From JAAFHB01 sp037128295 (GTDB taxonomy: Bacteria > Bacteroidota > Bacteroidia > Bacteroidales > Prolixibacteraceae): a DNA stretch of 17,125 bases. The stretch covers positions 1-17,125 of the forward strand of contig JBAXWR010000153.1 in assembly GCA_037128295.1 (NCBI GenBank), given 5' to 3'. Under the pieces are notes generated by a model, which saw only the letters and a program-made list of their open reading frames with translations, searched no databases and was not told the DNA's origin. This document shows, in pieces, positions 1 through 7,529 of the stretch; position 1 is the stretch's first letter; every line of letters begins with the position of its first letter. Both the position numbers and the translations under genes were made by a program.

Positions 1-1781
1 CTTCAGGGGATTCTTCCGGGGTCTATTTGCGCATTGGCGATTTTAGTGAGTTTAATATGCATTTGACATTAAACAACTTAACTGATTTGCATGGAATACC
101 ATTTGCCGTGAATGAGATTGATTTTACTTTTATTCCGACAGCCCAATTTGGCGACCTGGTTTTTAACGAGATCATGGCAGACCCTTCACCCGTCGTTAAA
201 TTACCTAATAAAGAATTCATCGAATTGAAAAGCACATGTGGGTTTCAATTCAACTTGAAAAATTGGATCCTTGAGGTAAACGGAAAGCCTAAAATTCTTA
301 CAGAAAAGACAATTGATCCAGGTAAGTATTTAATTGTCAGTGGAACAGGAGGAGGTACTATTTGGGGAAGTATTGGTGAAAATATCGAGGTAACCGGATT
401 GTCTCTTCCCAATGATGGCGAGACTCTTAAATTGTATTCCGCAACAAATGTCCTGATTGATTCGTTTAGTTATGCGCCTGCCATGCACAAGGATGGTTTT
501 TCGGGTGGTGGTTATTCGCTTGAACGGATCGATCCAATGCGATGCTGTGGCGTAAATGCCAATTGGGAAACTTCCATCTCAGATAAAGGGGGAACACCTG
601 GATCTGAAAATTCTGTTTTTCGTGAGAATAAGGATACTACACCCCCAACTGTTAAAGCCGTATCGGTTATAAGTCCTTCCTTACTTGAAGTCATTGTTTC
701 TGAAATGCCTGATAAACAATTCGATGCCAAAATAATTTTTTCTTTCCTCCCTGTGCTTCCAATTTGCGACAGTCTAAAGTTTGATGTTAAACAACTGAAA
801 TATTCATTTTATTTTCCGGAAGGATCAATTCAAAATGGCACAGTTTACGATTTAACATTCAATGGGTTAATGGATGAATGTGGCAATAAGTCTACAGTTG
901 GACATCGTGAATTCTGGTATTATCTTCCCAAACCTGGCGACCTTCTGATCAACGAGGTGTTGTTTGACCCATTTCCCGACGGAGTTGATTTTGTGGAGAT
1001 TTATAACAATTCCGGGAAAAAGATCGAATTGTCCGAAATCTATTTGGCATCAAGGGACAATACCCTTAAAATTAAGTCATTCTATCCTTTAGCTGCAACT
1101 TCAAGGATTTTAACTGATGGTGCGTATGCAGCTTTTACTTCTGATTCCTCAGTTTTGATGGCGAACTATTCTACCAAATGTCCGTTATGTATTTTCAATA
1201 TGGCAAAATTCCCCGCCTACAACCAGGATGAAGGTTGGGTCGTACTTTTAAATAAACAAATGGAAGTGATTGATGAATTCCATTATCTCGCAACCATGCA
1301 CCATCCGATGATTACCGAAGTAAAAGGGATCTCACTTGAACGTTCGAGCTTTACGCATATCACAGGAGATCCTGCAAACTGGCATTCAGCCTCAAAAACA
1401 GTAGGATTTGCCACACCCGGTTACCAGAACTCGAATGCAGATCCTTTGTTTAAAAACGGATCAGAAATTGTCACCTTTGAACCAGAGATATTTTCACCGA
1501 ACGATGATGGGTTTAATGACAGGTATCTGATAAAACTCTCGCCAGGAGAATCGGGACTGATGGCAAATATCCGCATTTATACAGAAGATGGTATTGAGAT
1601 CAGGCGATTGGCCAATAATTTAATGATTGGTGTTCACGATATTGTAGAATGGGACGGGCTGATGGAAAACCATCAGAAGGCAAAACTTGGGATTTATATT
1701 GTGAAAGTTGAACTCTTTGGATTAAAAAGTAAACGGCGGCAGTTTAAAGCAGCTTGTGTATTGACAGACAGGTTGGAATAA
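1..1781 (+). CDS. Lamin-tail-domain surface protein, 5' partial
   Basis: The frame is open from the left edge (first whole codon at base 3) to TAA at 1779-1781, so the N-terminus lies outside. A TTG at 27 is not a credible start because in-frame codons continue upstream. The visible order is: the end of an Ig-like domain (to about base 140), a lamin-tail domain (about 150-620, with NEIMADPSP and EFIELKS), an SbsA-like Ig segment (about 630-930, beginning TPPTVKAVSV), a second lamin-tail domain (about 940-1440, with INEVLFDPFPDGVDFVEIYN), and a C-terminal CHU_C/FlgD-like Ig module (about 1480-1781, with FSPNDDGFND and VEWDG). This alternating design is known from large secreted Bacteroidota proteins; the CHU_C-like end is often linked to type IX secretion or gliding. 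Cell-surface location is inferred; substrate and partner are unknown. The domain reading is fairly secure, the function is not. Confidence 0.85.
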   Translation, partial: SGDSSGVYLRIGDFSEFNMHLTLNNLTDLHGIPFAVNEIDFTFIPTAQFGDLVFNEIMADPSPVVKLPNKEFIELKSTCGFQFNLKNWILEVNGKPKILTEKTIDPGKYLIVSGTGGGTIWGSIGENIEVTGLSLPNDGETLKLYSATNVLIDSFSYAPAMHKDGFSGGGYSLERIDPMRCCGVNANWETSISDKGGTPGSENSVFRENKDTTPPTVKAVSVISPSLLEVIVSEMPDKQFDAKIIFSFLPVLPICDSLKFDVKQLKYSFYFPEGSIQNGTVYDLTFNGLMDECGNKSTVGHREFWYYLPKPGDLLINEVLFDPFPDGVDFVEIYNNSGKKIELSEIYLASRDNTLKIKSFYPLAATSRILTDGAYAAFTSDSSVLMANYSTKCPLCIFNMAKFPAYNQDEGWVVLLNKQMEVIDEFHYLATMHHPMITEVKGISLERSSFTHITGDPANWHSASKTVGFATPGYQNSNADPLFKNGSEIVTFEPEIFSPNDDGFNDRYLIKLSPGESGLMANIRIYTEDGIEIRRLANNLMIGVHDIVEWDGLMENHQKAKLGIYIVKVELFGLKSKRRQFKAACVLTDRLE

Positions 1782-1799
1782 TCATGGTGACTGGCGACT

Positions 1800-1959
1800 G
1801 GCTAAATGAATAGCCCCAGGCTATAGCCTGTCGGAAAATGAGAAATTCCAAAGGCTTTAGCCGAATTCATGTAAAATATTAATAGTTAGTTAATTAGTAA
1901 TTTTTTGGCTAAAGCCTTTTTGAATTTTTAAACTATGGTCCTCTAGCTAAAGCTGGAGG
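1800..1959. repeat. Cluster of short palindromes sharing a GCTWWAGC core
   Basis: Four related 10-mers with core GCTWWAGC lie in the spacer between two convergent genes: GGCTATAGCC (1819-1828, inside the perfect 14-bp palindrome CAGGCTATAGCCTG at 1817-1830), GGCTTTAGCC (1853-1862), GGCTAAAGCC (1907-1916) and AGCTAAAGCT (1945-1954). The last sits in a 9-bp stem, 1940-1948 with 1951-1959, with one G-U pair. A further GGCTA/TAGCC pair (1800-1804, 1811-1815) precedes them, and a tandem GACTGGC x2 lies at 1789-1802. The density of near-identical palindromes suggests REP-like elements; that identity is an inference. Confidence 0.6.
1850..1925 (+). terminator. Long-loop stem and T-rich tail after the lamin-tail gene
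   Basis: AAAGGCTTTAGCC (1850-1862) is perfectly repeated in inverse as GGCTAAAGCCTTT (1907-1919), and AATTC/GAATT outside extends the pairing. The right arm runs into a T-rich stretch. This fits factor-independent termination of the upstream plus-strand gene, although the 44-nt loop is long and the arms could equally be two separate repeat units. No comparable T-run is seen for prmC reading the other way. Confidence 0.4.
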
Positions 1960-1982
1960 CAATTCATTCTTTATAGAAATGT

Positions 1983-2837
1983 TTACTGCAATGACTTTAA
2001 CCCTGCTTTAACCATCCGGTCCTTTCCATTGATGTCCTTTTTTAAAACAACATTACTGAACCCTTTTATTGTAAGAAGTTCAACAACTTCATTTCCAAAT
2101 CTTTCATTTATTTCAAAGTAAAGATTCCCATCCGGTTTTAACCTCGAAATGGCGATATCCGCAATCAGTCGATAAAATACGAGGGGATCGCTATCAGGTA
2201 CAAACAATGCAAGCCCAGGCTCATAATCAGTCACATTCTTCAACATTTGGGATTGCTCCGATTGTGCAACGTAGGGTGGATTGCTCACGATGATATCATA
2301 TAATTTTTGATGCTCCGGGAAAACAGAATTTAAGACATCTGCATAGAAGAATCCGATATCTACCTGATTCAATGAAGCATTCATTTTCGAAATTTCTAAT
2401 GCTTCCTGTGATATGTCCCAAGCCTCTGCATAAGCTTCGGGTAAATTTTTCAGCAACGAAACCGGAATACACCCACTACCAGTTCCGATATCAAGGATTT
2501 GTGGATCAAGATTTTGATAATCCTTGACAATCCATTCGACAATTTCCTCAGTTTCAGGACGGGGAATCAAAACATCCTGATTGACAATGAATTTCAAACC
2601 ATAAAAGTCCGTTTCGCCTAAAATGTACTGAATTGGCTCAAATTGTGCCAGACGGCGTATGATCTCTTTTATTTGAACTAAATTTGTCGCGGAGATCGTT
2701 TCATGTTGATTAAGATAAACCTGAAGCCTTGTAAGGCCAAGGACTTTTTCATAGATCAGTTTTGTTATACTTTCTAATTCCTCCTTGGCATAAAGGGCGG
2801 AGAGGCGTTGGAAAATCAATTTTTTAGCAACCTGCAT
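1983..2837 (-). CDS. prmC: Peptide chain release factor N5-glutamine methyltransferase PrmC
   Basis: This 284-residue protein is the usual length for PrmC/HemK, which uses S-adenosylmethionine to methylate the glutamine of the GGQ motif in release factors 1 and 2 in the cytoplasm. An N-terminal helical substrate-recognition domain (about 1-80) ends in QYILGETDFYG (70-80). The Rossmann-fold methyltransferase domain follows, with IPRPETEE at 91-98, the SAM-binding loop DIGTGSGC at 116-123, and the hallmark NPPY at 186-189, which holds the target glutamine. The ATG at 2837 gives a normal N-terminus. Its neighbour ribD diverges from it across only 26 bp, and a good TAnnTTTG box lies just upstream, so its transcript probably has almost no leader. 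No abnormal residue was seen; identity is secure. Confidence 0.95.
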   Translation of the reverse strand: MQVAKKLIFQRLSALYAKEELESITKLIYEKVLGLTRLQVYLNQHETISATNLVQIKEIIRRLAQFEPIQYILGETDFYGLKFIVNQDVLIPRPETEEIVEWIVKDYQNLDPQILDIGTGSGCIPVSLLKNLPEAYAEAWDISQEALEISKMNASLNQVDIGFFYADVLNSVFPEHQKLYDIIVSNPPYVAQSEQSQMLKNVTDYEPGLALFVPDSDPLVFYRLIADIAISRLKPDGNLYFEINERFGNEVVELLTIKGFSNVVLKKDINGKDRMVKAGLKSLQ

Positions 2838-2845
2838 TTTTTTTG

Positions 2846-2853
2846 CAAAGATA
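2846..2853 (-). promoter_or_regulatory. Candidate prmC promoter -7 box (TATCTTTG)
   Basis: On the minus strand this reads TATCTTTG, an exact match to the Bacteroidota -7 consensus TAnnTTTG. It ends 8 bases before the prmC ATG (2837), so transcription would begin within a few bases of the start codon. I do not see a clear TTTG -33 element at normal spacing, which would fall inside ribD. Confidence 0.45.
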
Positions 2854-2863
2854 AATAAAGCGG

Positions 2864-3928
2864 ATGAAGAGCGAACTTTTTGAGGTGGATGAGCGGTTTA
2901 TGTTTCGGGCCATGGAATTGGCCCGAATGGGCATGGGAAATGTTTCGCCAAATCCGATGGTGGGTTGTGTGATTGTTCACAACGGATTGATCATTGGGGA
3001 AGGTTACCACCGCGAATATGGAAAGCCACACGCAGAAGTTAATGCAATTAACAGTGTAAAGTGGAAGGGATTGCTGAATGAATCGACCTTGTATGTAACC
3101 CTTGAGCCCTGTTCCCATTTTGGAAAAACTCCTCCGTGTTCCGATCTGATCATTGAAAATGGTATTCCAAATGTTGTGGTTGGTATCATTGATCCTTTCG
3201 CCCATGTTGCTGGGAAAGGAATTGAAAAACTCAGAAAAAACGGATGCAAGATAATGGTCGGTTGCCTTGAAGAGAAATGTAAGGAATTAAACCGGCGTTT
3301 CTTCACCTTTCACCAAAAGAAAAGACCTTATATTATACTGAAATGGGCTCAGACTGCCGATGGATTTATAGATATCGACAGGACGCATGAATGTTATGGT
3401 CAGCCAACCTGGATCACAAATGATTTGTCCCGAATTGCAGTACATAAAATGCGGTCTGATGAAGCTGCAATTATGGTAGGTACAAACACTGCCCAAAAAG
3501 ATAACCCATCTTTAACGACGCGTGACTGGCATGGAAATTCCCCTGTAAGGATTGCGATCGACAAGGAGTTGAGGCTTTCAACTGAACTCTCGCTGTTTGA
3601 TCAGCAAATATCAACGATTGTTTACACTTCAAAAGAGTGTGGTGGTAAGACGAACCTCGAATTTGTGACTATCATTTTTGATGGAACTGAATTGCATCAA
3701 ATCCTGAGTGATCTGCATAAAAGGTCAATTGTGTCATTGATTGTAGAGGGGGGGCAGAGGCTACTTAATTCATTTATTGATCAGGGATTGTGGGATGAGG
3801 CCAGGGTGTTTACAGGTAAACGGACCTTCTCAGAAGGAGTAAGGGCACCGAAATTCGATGCCCTTACCGTAAAATCCGAAGAATTGGATGACAGTTGGTT
3901 GTTTGTATCCAATAATAAATCTATTTAA
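2864..3928 (+). CDS. ribD: Bifunctional riboflavin biosynthesis deaminase/reductase RibD
   Basis: This 354-residue cytoplasmic enzyme carries out two steps of riboflavin synthesis: deamination of 2,5-diamino-6-ribosylamino-4(3H)-pyrimidinone 5'-phosphate, then NADPH-dependent reduction of the ribosyl chain. The N-terminal cytidine-deaminase-like domain (about 10-145) shows the zinc site: H56 and catalytic E58 in HAE, then PC83SHFGKTPPC92. The C-terminal reductase domain begins near 150 with PYIILKWAQTADGFID and includes IVEGGQRLLNSF near the end. The ATG at 2864 gives the usual short lead before the deaminase; the downstream ATG at 2900 (residue 13) would cut into its first helix. No other riboflavin gene is adjacent. 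The final 8 bases overlap the tail of the convergent aldolase gene. Identity is secure. Confidence 0.95.
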   Translation: MKSELFEVDERFMFRAMELARMGMGNVSPNPMVGCVIVHNGLIIGEGYHREYGKPHAEVNAINSVKWKGLLNESTLYVTLEPCSHFGKTPPCSDLIIENGIPNVVVGIIDPFAHVAGKGIEKLRKNGCKIMVGCLEEKCKELNRRFFTFHQKKRPYIILKWAQTADGFIDIDRTHECYGQPTWITNDLSRIAVHKMRSDEAAIMVGTNTAQKDNPSLTTRDWHGNSPVRIAIDKELRLSTELSLFDQQISTIVYTSKECGGKTNLEFVTIIFDGTELHQILSDLHKRSIVSLIVEGGQRLLNSFIDQGLWDEARVFTGKRTFSEGVRAPKFDALTVKSEELDDSWLFVSNNKSI

Positions 3929-4832
3929 TGCCTAAAGCACTCATTTCAGCAATATACTGCTCAATCTTTTGTTTGTCTTCCCCTTCAAATTTGCGGAGCG
4001 GGAAGGCAATATAATCATTGCAGATACCCAATGCCGACAAACCGCATTTCGTCCCTTTTGTATATCTTGAGGTTGATTTGCCAACACTGTAAATGGTATT
4101 ATAGAGTTTCATGACACTTTCCCTCAAAGTAAAAATCCTGTCCAGATCACGAGCCACCGATGCTTCATACAACTCGACAAACAATTTTGGGAACATATTT
4201 GCACCACCGGCAATTGCACCATGTCCACCCTGCATAATTGTCTCTGGCATAAATAGTTCTGTTCCTGTTATGATTGAAAATTCTGGCGAGTCCTTGAATT
4301 CTTCAATTAACGAAAAAAGGTAAAGCATATCACCGGAACTATCTTTAATCCCGATAGCCCCCAAATCTTTTGCCGCTTTGACAGTCTTTATGGCCATATG
4401 CACTTTTGTATAGCTTGGCATGTTATAGAGCATTAACGGAAGCGGCAATCTCGGGATTAGGCTCTCCAGATAGTCCATTAACTCTGACTGCGAGATCGGG
4501 ATGTAAAAAGGAGGTGCTACTACAACAGCATCGGCACCTACATTTTTGGAATATTCAGCAATTTCGAGTGAACTTTCAAAACAGGTGTCGGTAATTCCTA
4601 CCATTATCGGGATACGATGATCAACAAGCTCGCATGTGCGTTTGATGAATTCCTTACGGAGTTCATAGCTTAAACTTGGCGCTTCACCTGTGGTTCCCAG
4701 AATGAATAGTCCATGTACCCCACCTCCGACCAGATGTTCCACGAGATTTTCAAGTCCCTGTATATCAATAGATTTATTGTCAATAAGAGGTGTAATTACA
4801 GGAGGGATAACCCCCTTTAATGGTAATTTCAT
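3921..4832 (-). CDS. DHDPS/NAL-superfamily pyruvate aldolase or dehydratase (not typical DapA)
   Basis: This 303-residue TIM-barrel protein belongs to the class I, Schiff-base dihydrodipicolinate synthase/N-acetylneuraminate lyase superfamily. GTTGE at 46-50 is the pyruvate-carboxylate loop, Y136 (YNMPSYT) is the catalytic tyrosine, and K163 (GIKDSSGD) is the Schiff-base lysine. In true DHDPS the tyrosine motif is usually YNVPSRT, whose Arg binds the substrate carboxylate; here that position is Tyr141. Lysine synthesis is therefore unlikely, and cleavage or dehydration of a 2-keto-3-deoxy sugar acid or similar keto acid is more plausible. The exact substrate cannot be read from sequence. The gene diverges from the AraC regulator across 207 bp, so regulation by it is possible. 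Its last 8 bases overlap the end of ribD on the other strand. Confidence 0.8.
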   Translation of the reverse strand: MKLPLKGVIPPVITPLIDNKSIDIQGLENLVEHLVGGGVHGLFILGTTGEAPSLSYELRKEFIKRTCELVDHRIPIMVGITDTCFESSLEIAEYSKNVGADAVVVAPPFYIPISQSELMDYLESLIPRLPLPLMLYNMPSYTKVHMAIKTVKAAKDLGAIGIKDSSGDMLYLFSLIEEFKDSPEFSIITGTELFMPETIMQGGHGAIAGGANMFPKLFVELYEASVARDLDRIFTLRESVMKLYNTIYSVGKSTSRYTKGTKCGLSALGICNDYIAFPLRKFEGEDKQKIEQYIAEMSALGIK

Positions 4833-5039
4833 AACGTTGAAATTTGAATATTTAATGATTAACTATATCGTGTGAATGAATGATTTCAAATTCACTTTTT
4901 TTGCTGTTTTTTATCAATTCCAAAGTAAAAGAATCAGCTTTGGTTTTACTTCTACAATCTTGTTCTATTTGCATTGTTTTTTAACTAATGGAATGATAAA
5001 TATTACCTATATTTGTCTTTTAAAGTTAAAAAAATTCAT
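4833..5039. promoter_or_regulatory. Divergent spacer between the aldolase-like gene and the AraC regulator
   Basis: This AT-rich 207-bp spacer must hold the start signals of both divergent genes. A weak dyad, GTGAAT (4872-4877) with ATTCAC (4890-4895), could be an operator but is short enough to be chance. On the minus strand, TGAATTTG (4887-4894) and TTACTTTG (4921-4928) each miss the TAnnTTTG box by one base and are the best candidates for the aldolase promoter. I see no small open frame here that looks coding. Confidence 0.3.
5008..5015 (+). promoter_or_regulatory. Candidate promoter -7 box (TATATTTG) for the araC-pnuC-nadR operon
   Basis: TATATTTG matches the Bacteroidota -7 box TAnnTTTG exactly and lies 24 bases before the ATG at 5040. 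A possible TTG start at 5013 falls inside this box, which is a good reason to reject it. No clear TTTG -33 element is found about 20 bases upstream, as may happen when an activator is needed. Confidence 0.5.
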
Positions 5040-5891
5040 ATGGAAATTATTTATGAAAAGATATTTGTTTCCCAGCAACATTCGTTTATCACACGAAAAT
5101 TGCAGATGGATCCCAATTCGCACAAGATCCATTCCCATAAGAATTTTGAATTGAATTATATTACCTCTGGTTCTGGGAAACGGATCGTGGGAAGTAATAT
5201 TTCAAGTTATGCGAAAGGTGACCTTGTACTCCTTGGTCCCAATATTCCCCATTGCTGGGATATTCTGGAGACAGAAGAGGGAGCTGTTCCGGAATGTATT
5301 GTAACTCACTTTTATGAAAATATCATCAATTCGGATTTCTTCAATATCCCTGAACTGGCCCAGGTGGTAACCTTACTCAAGAATGCCGGAAACGGAATAT
5401 GGTTCAAAGGCAAAAAGACTGAAAAGGTGGGACAGGTCCTTCGACGCATGGTCAACCTGAAAGGGCTTGAACGTTACATCGAACTGCTAAAGGTTTTCAA
5501 CCTCCTTTTACAGATCGACGAACGTGAAAACCTCGCGCTTCCGGCATTCCTTCCAAACTCCTATGATAAGGACCACGATCAGATCAATAAAATCTATGAA
5601 TATGTCTTTAACAATGTTCAGACTGGCATCAAACTGAAAGAGGCTTCCGAACTGGTATTTATGGAACCAAGCTCATTTTGCAGGTATTTTAAAAAGAAAA
5701 CCAACCAAACTTTCATGGATTATGTAAAAAATGTAAGGATTGGGATTGCCGCGAAATTTCTTGCTGAAACCGACAAACAGATTACCCAGATTTGTTATGA
5801 GTGCGGTTACAACAATCTGGCAAACTTCAACCACTATTTCAGGGTGATCATGAAGAAAACCCCGTCCGATTACCGCAAAGACTTCAGATAG
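5040..5891 (+). CDS. AraC-family transcriptional regulator with cupin sensor domain
   Basis: This 283-residue DNA-binding regulator has an N-terminal cupin-type ligand domain (about 15-110), with metal/ligand-like residues H31, H33 and E37 in HKIHSHKNFE and the barrel strand GDLVLLGPNIPHCW. A C-terminal double helix-turn-helix covers roughly the last 100 residues; the second helix pair, ITQICYECGYNNLANFNHYF, is a clear AraC signature. I start at ATG 5040, because an in-frame TTG at 5013 sits in a promoter box and adds nine residues outside the domain. The stop is 4 bp before pnuC, so it probably shares a transcript with pnuC and nadR, and it diverges from the aldolase-like gene. Its ligand is unknown; a sugar or an NAD-related compound are both possible. 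Family assignment is secure, target genes are not. Confidence 0.9.
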   Translation: MEIIYEKIFVSQQHSFITRKLQMDPNSHKIHSHKNFELNYITSGSGKRIVGSNISSYAKGDLVLLGPNIPHCWDILETEEGAVPECIVTHFYENIINSDFFNIPELAQVVTLLKNAGNGIWFKGKKTEKVGQVLRRMVNLKGLERYIELLKVFNLLLQIDERENLALPAFLPNSYDKDHDQINKIYEYVFNNVQTGIKLKEASELVFMEPSSFCRYFKKKTNQTFMDYVKNVRIGIAAKFLAETDKQITQICYECGYNNLANFNHYFRVIMKKTPSDYRKDFR

Positions 5892-5895
5892 ATTA

Positions 5896-6525
5896 ATGAG
5901 TATATTTGATATTGACTCAATAGCATTTCAGGTCTTTGGTTATCCTTTCAGTTTTGTTGAAATAATCGGAACGTTTTTTGGATTGATTTCGGTTCTACTA
6001 GCTACAAGGACCAATATCCTGACCTGGCCAACAGGAATTATAAACGAAATCTTTCTTTTTCTTCTTTTCTATCAGGTTCAGCTTTATGCAGATATGTTTT
6101 TGCAGGTTTATTTTTTAGCAGTGACGCTTTATGGTTGGTATTGGTGGAATTCCAATTCAAAGATGAATAGAATCTCTGAATTGGATACAAAAATAGGGTT
6201 CACACTAATTGGATTAATTATTTTCGCTTCGGTTCTGACAGGATATTTTATCAGTAATCTGCATTTGTATTTCCCGCAATATTTCAGGATTCAGGCTGCT
6301 TATCCTTTTGTCGATTCATTAATCATGGTATCAAGTGTCATAGCCACTTTCCTTCTTGCAATGAAAAAAATCGAGAACTGGTATTTATGGATAATGATAG
6401 ACTTTATTTGTACCCTATTGTATTTCAAAAAAGAGGTTTATATTCTTTCATTGGAATACTTAATATTTTTAGGTCTCGCCTCATATGGTCTGTATTACTG
6501 GAAAAAGGAGCTACAGAATGATTAA
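5896..6525 (+). CDS. pnuC: PnuC-family nicotinamide riboside transporter
   Basis: This 209-residue inner-membrane protein has about seven hydrophobic helices, the typical size and layout of PnuC, which lets nicotinamide riboside enter by facilitated diffusion. Family marks include TWPTGIINEIFLFLLFYQ (43-60) and the aromatic LYGWYWW (79-85). The ATG at 5896 follows the AraC stop by 4 bp, and the 3' end overlaps the NadR-like gene by 8 bp. That enzyme phosphorylates nicotinamide riboside, which supports this substrate over related vitamins: the close homologue PnuT carries thiamine and is usually next to thiamine genes or a TPP riboswitch, neither of which is seen. Uptake coupled to intracellular phosphorylation would trap the riboside. 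Confidence 0.9.
   Translation: MSIFDIDSIAFQVFGYPFSFVEIIGTFFGLISVLLATRTNILTWPTGIINEIFLFLLFYQVQLYADMFLQVYFLAVTLYGWYWWNSNSKMNRISELDTKIGFTLIGLIIFASVLTGYFISNLHLYFPQYFRIQAAYPFVDSLIMVSSVIATFLLAMKKIENWYLWIMIDFICTLLYFKKEVYILSLEYLIFLGLASYGLYYWKKELQND
6504..6510 (+). promoter_or_regulatory. Strong ribosome binding site (AAAGGAG) for nadR
   Basis: AAAGGAG lies inside the end of pnuC, 7 bases before the ATG at 6518. Clear Shine-Dalgarno sites are otherwise scarce in this window. It decides the start of nadR in favour of 6518 over the in-frame ATG at 6485 and suggests translational coupling with pnuC. Confidence 0.65.
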
Positions 6526-7519
6526 AGCCTTTGTATTGGGAAAATTCTTACCCTTTCATAAGGGACATGAGGCGCTGATCCGTTTCGCTCTGGCCCAATG
6601 TGATTTCTTGTCTGTTTTGGTTTGCTGTAGCGAAAAAGAGGCAATCACTGGTTGTGTACGAAAAAATTGGATTATCCAGACAGTAAATGAGCCAGATAAA
6701 ATTGAAGTTTTAATCTTCAACTACAATGAAACCGAATTGCCCAATAAATCTGAAACATCCTTTGAGGTATCTAAAGTATGGTCCAGTGTATTAAAGGAGC
6801 TTTATCCCGATTTTTCGCTTTTAATAACCTCAGAACCATATGGATATATTGTTGCTGACCTTATGAAAATTAATCACTTAGCTTTTGATCCTGGCAGAGA
6901 GGCAGTTCCTGTATCAGGATCCCAAATCGGAGAGGATATTTTTTCAAATTGGAACTTCCTGCCAGACTCTGTTAAACATGATTTTGCGATTAAAGTTGTA
7001 ATAGCTGGAACAGAATCCACAGGTAAAACAACATTGGCCAACATGCTTGCCAGTCATTACAATTGTTCGTTGGTGAAGGAGGCCGGGCGGGACCTAATAC
7101 CAGATTCAAAAGAATTTTCCTTCCAGGATTTACTTTTAGTTGCTGAAACCCATTCACGAGGGATTAATGAAGCAGTTAATGGCAATAGCCCTTTGATCAT
7201 CATGGATACAGACGTTTATACGACAATATCCTATTCGAGGTTTGTTTTTAATAAGGATTTGACTGTTAGCGATTTAATTTATAATATGAATAAGTCGGAA
7301 CTTTGCCTTTACCTCAACAATGATGTCGCCTATTTTCAGGATGGTACAAGATTGGAGGAGTTCAGAAGGAATCAGTTGGATTACTCTCACAGGCAAGTAC
7401 TAAAAGAGCATGGCATAGAAATTGCCGAAATTCGGGGTGACTGGCAAATGCGGTTTGACAAAGCAGTTTTTGAAATTGACCAACTTTGCAGTAAACGGAA
7501 AAGATTGCAATTGCGTTAA
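6518..7519 (+). CDS. nadR: NadR-like NMN adenylyltransferase / ribosylnicotinamide kinase
   Basis: This 333-residue cytoplasmic enzyme should convert nicotinamide riboside to NMN (kinase) and NMN plus ATP to NAD (adenylyltransferase). The N-terminal nucleotidyltransferase domain opens with GKFLPFHKGH (8-17), with H14 and H17 of the HxGH site. The C-terminal P-loop kinase has Walker A GTESTGKT (164-171), a DTDVYTT segment and a DGTRLEEFRRNQL lid-like segment. There is no N-terminal helix-turn-helix, so unlike the enterobacterial protein it is not itself a repressor. One oddity: the motif usually ending in Arg (SGTxIR) reads SGSQIG, with Gly at 138, so adenylylation may be weak. The start at 6518 is chosen for its AAAGGAG site. 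It overlaps pnuC by 8 bp. Confidence 0.9.
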   Translation: MIKAFVLGKFLPFHKGHEALIRFALAQCDFLSVLVCCSEKEAITGCVRKNWIIQTVNEPDKIEVLIFNYNETELPNKSETSFEVSKVWSSVLKELYPDFSLLITSEPYGYIVADLMKINHLAFDPGREAVPVSGSQIGEDIFSNWNFLPDSVKHDFAIKVVIAGTESTGKTTLANMLASHYNCSLVKEAGRDLIPDSKEFSFQDLLLVAETHSRGINEAVNGNSPLIIMDTDVYTTISYSRFVFNKDLTVSDLIYNMNKSELCLYLNNDVAYFQDGTRLEEFRRNQLDYSHRQVLKEHGIEIAEIRGDWQMRFDKAVFEIDQLCSKRKRLQLR

Positions 7520-7529
7520 TATAGCACAA

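Noticed and set aside
1800..1959. CRISPR array
   Set aside because: The palindromic units are about 10 bp with irregular spacing and no equal-length spacers, and no cas gene is nearby.
2816..3306. Antisense open frames over the ribD deaminase domain
   Set aside because: They lie opposite a motif-complete RibD, have no recognisable domain and low-complexity composition; they are mirror frames of a conserved gene.
3921..4832. Naming the aldolase-like gene dapA
   Set aside because: The DHDPS-specific Arg is replaced by Tyr and there is no lysine-pathway neighbour.
5013..5039. TTG at 5013 as the start of the AraC regulator
   Set aside because: It sits inside an exact TAnnTTTG promoter box, so it would not be transcribed; ATG 5040 fits the domain start.
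6485..6517. ATG at 6485 as the start of nadR
   Set aside because: It lies deep in pnuC, adds residues before the nucleotidyltransferase strand, and has no good ribosome site, whereas 6518 has AAAGGAG at 7 bases.
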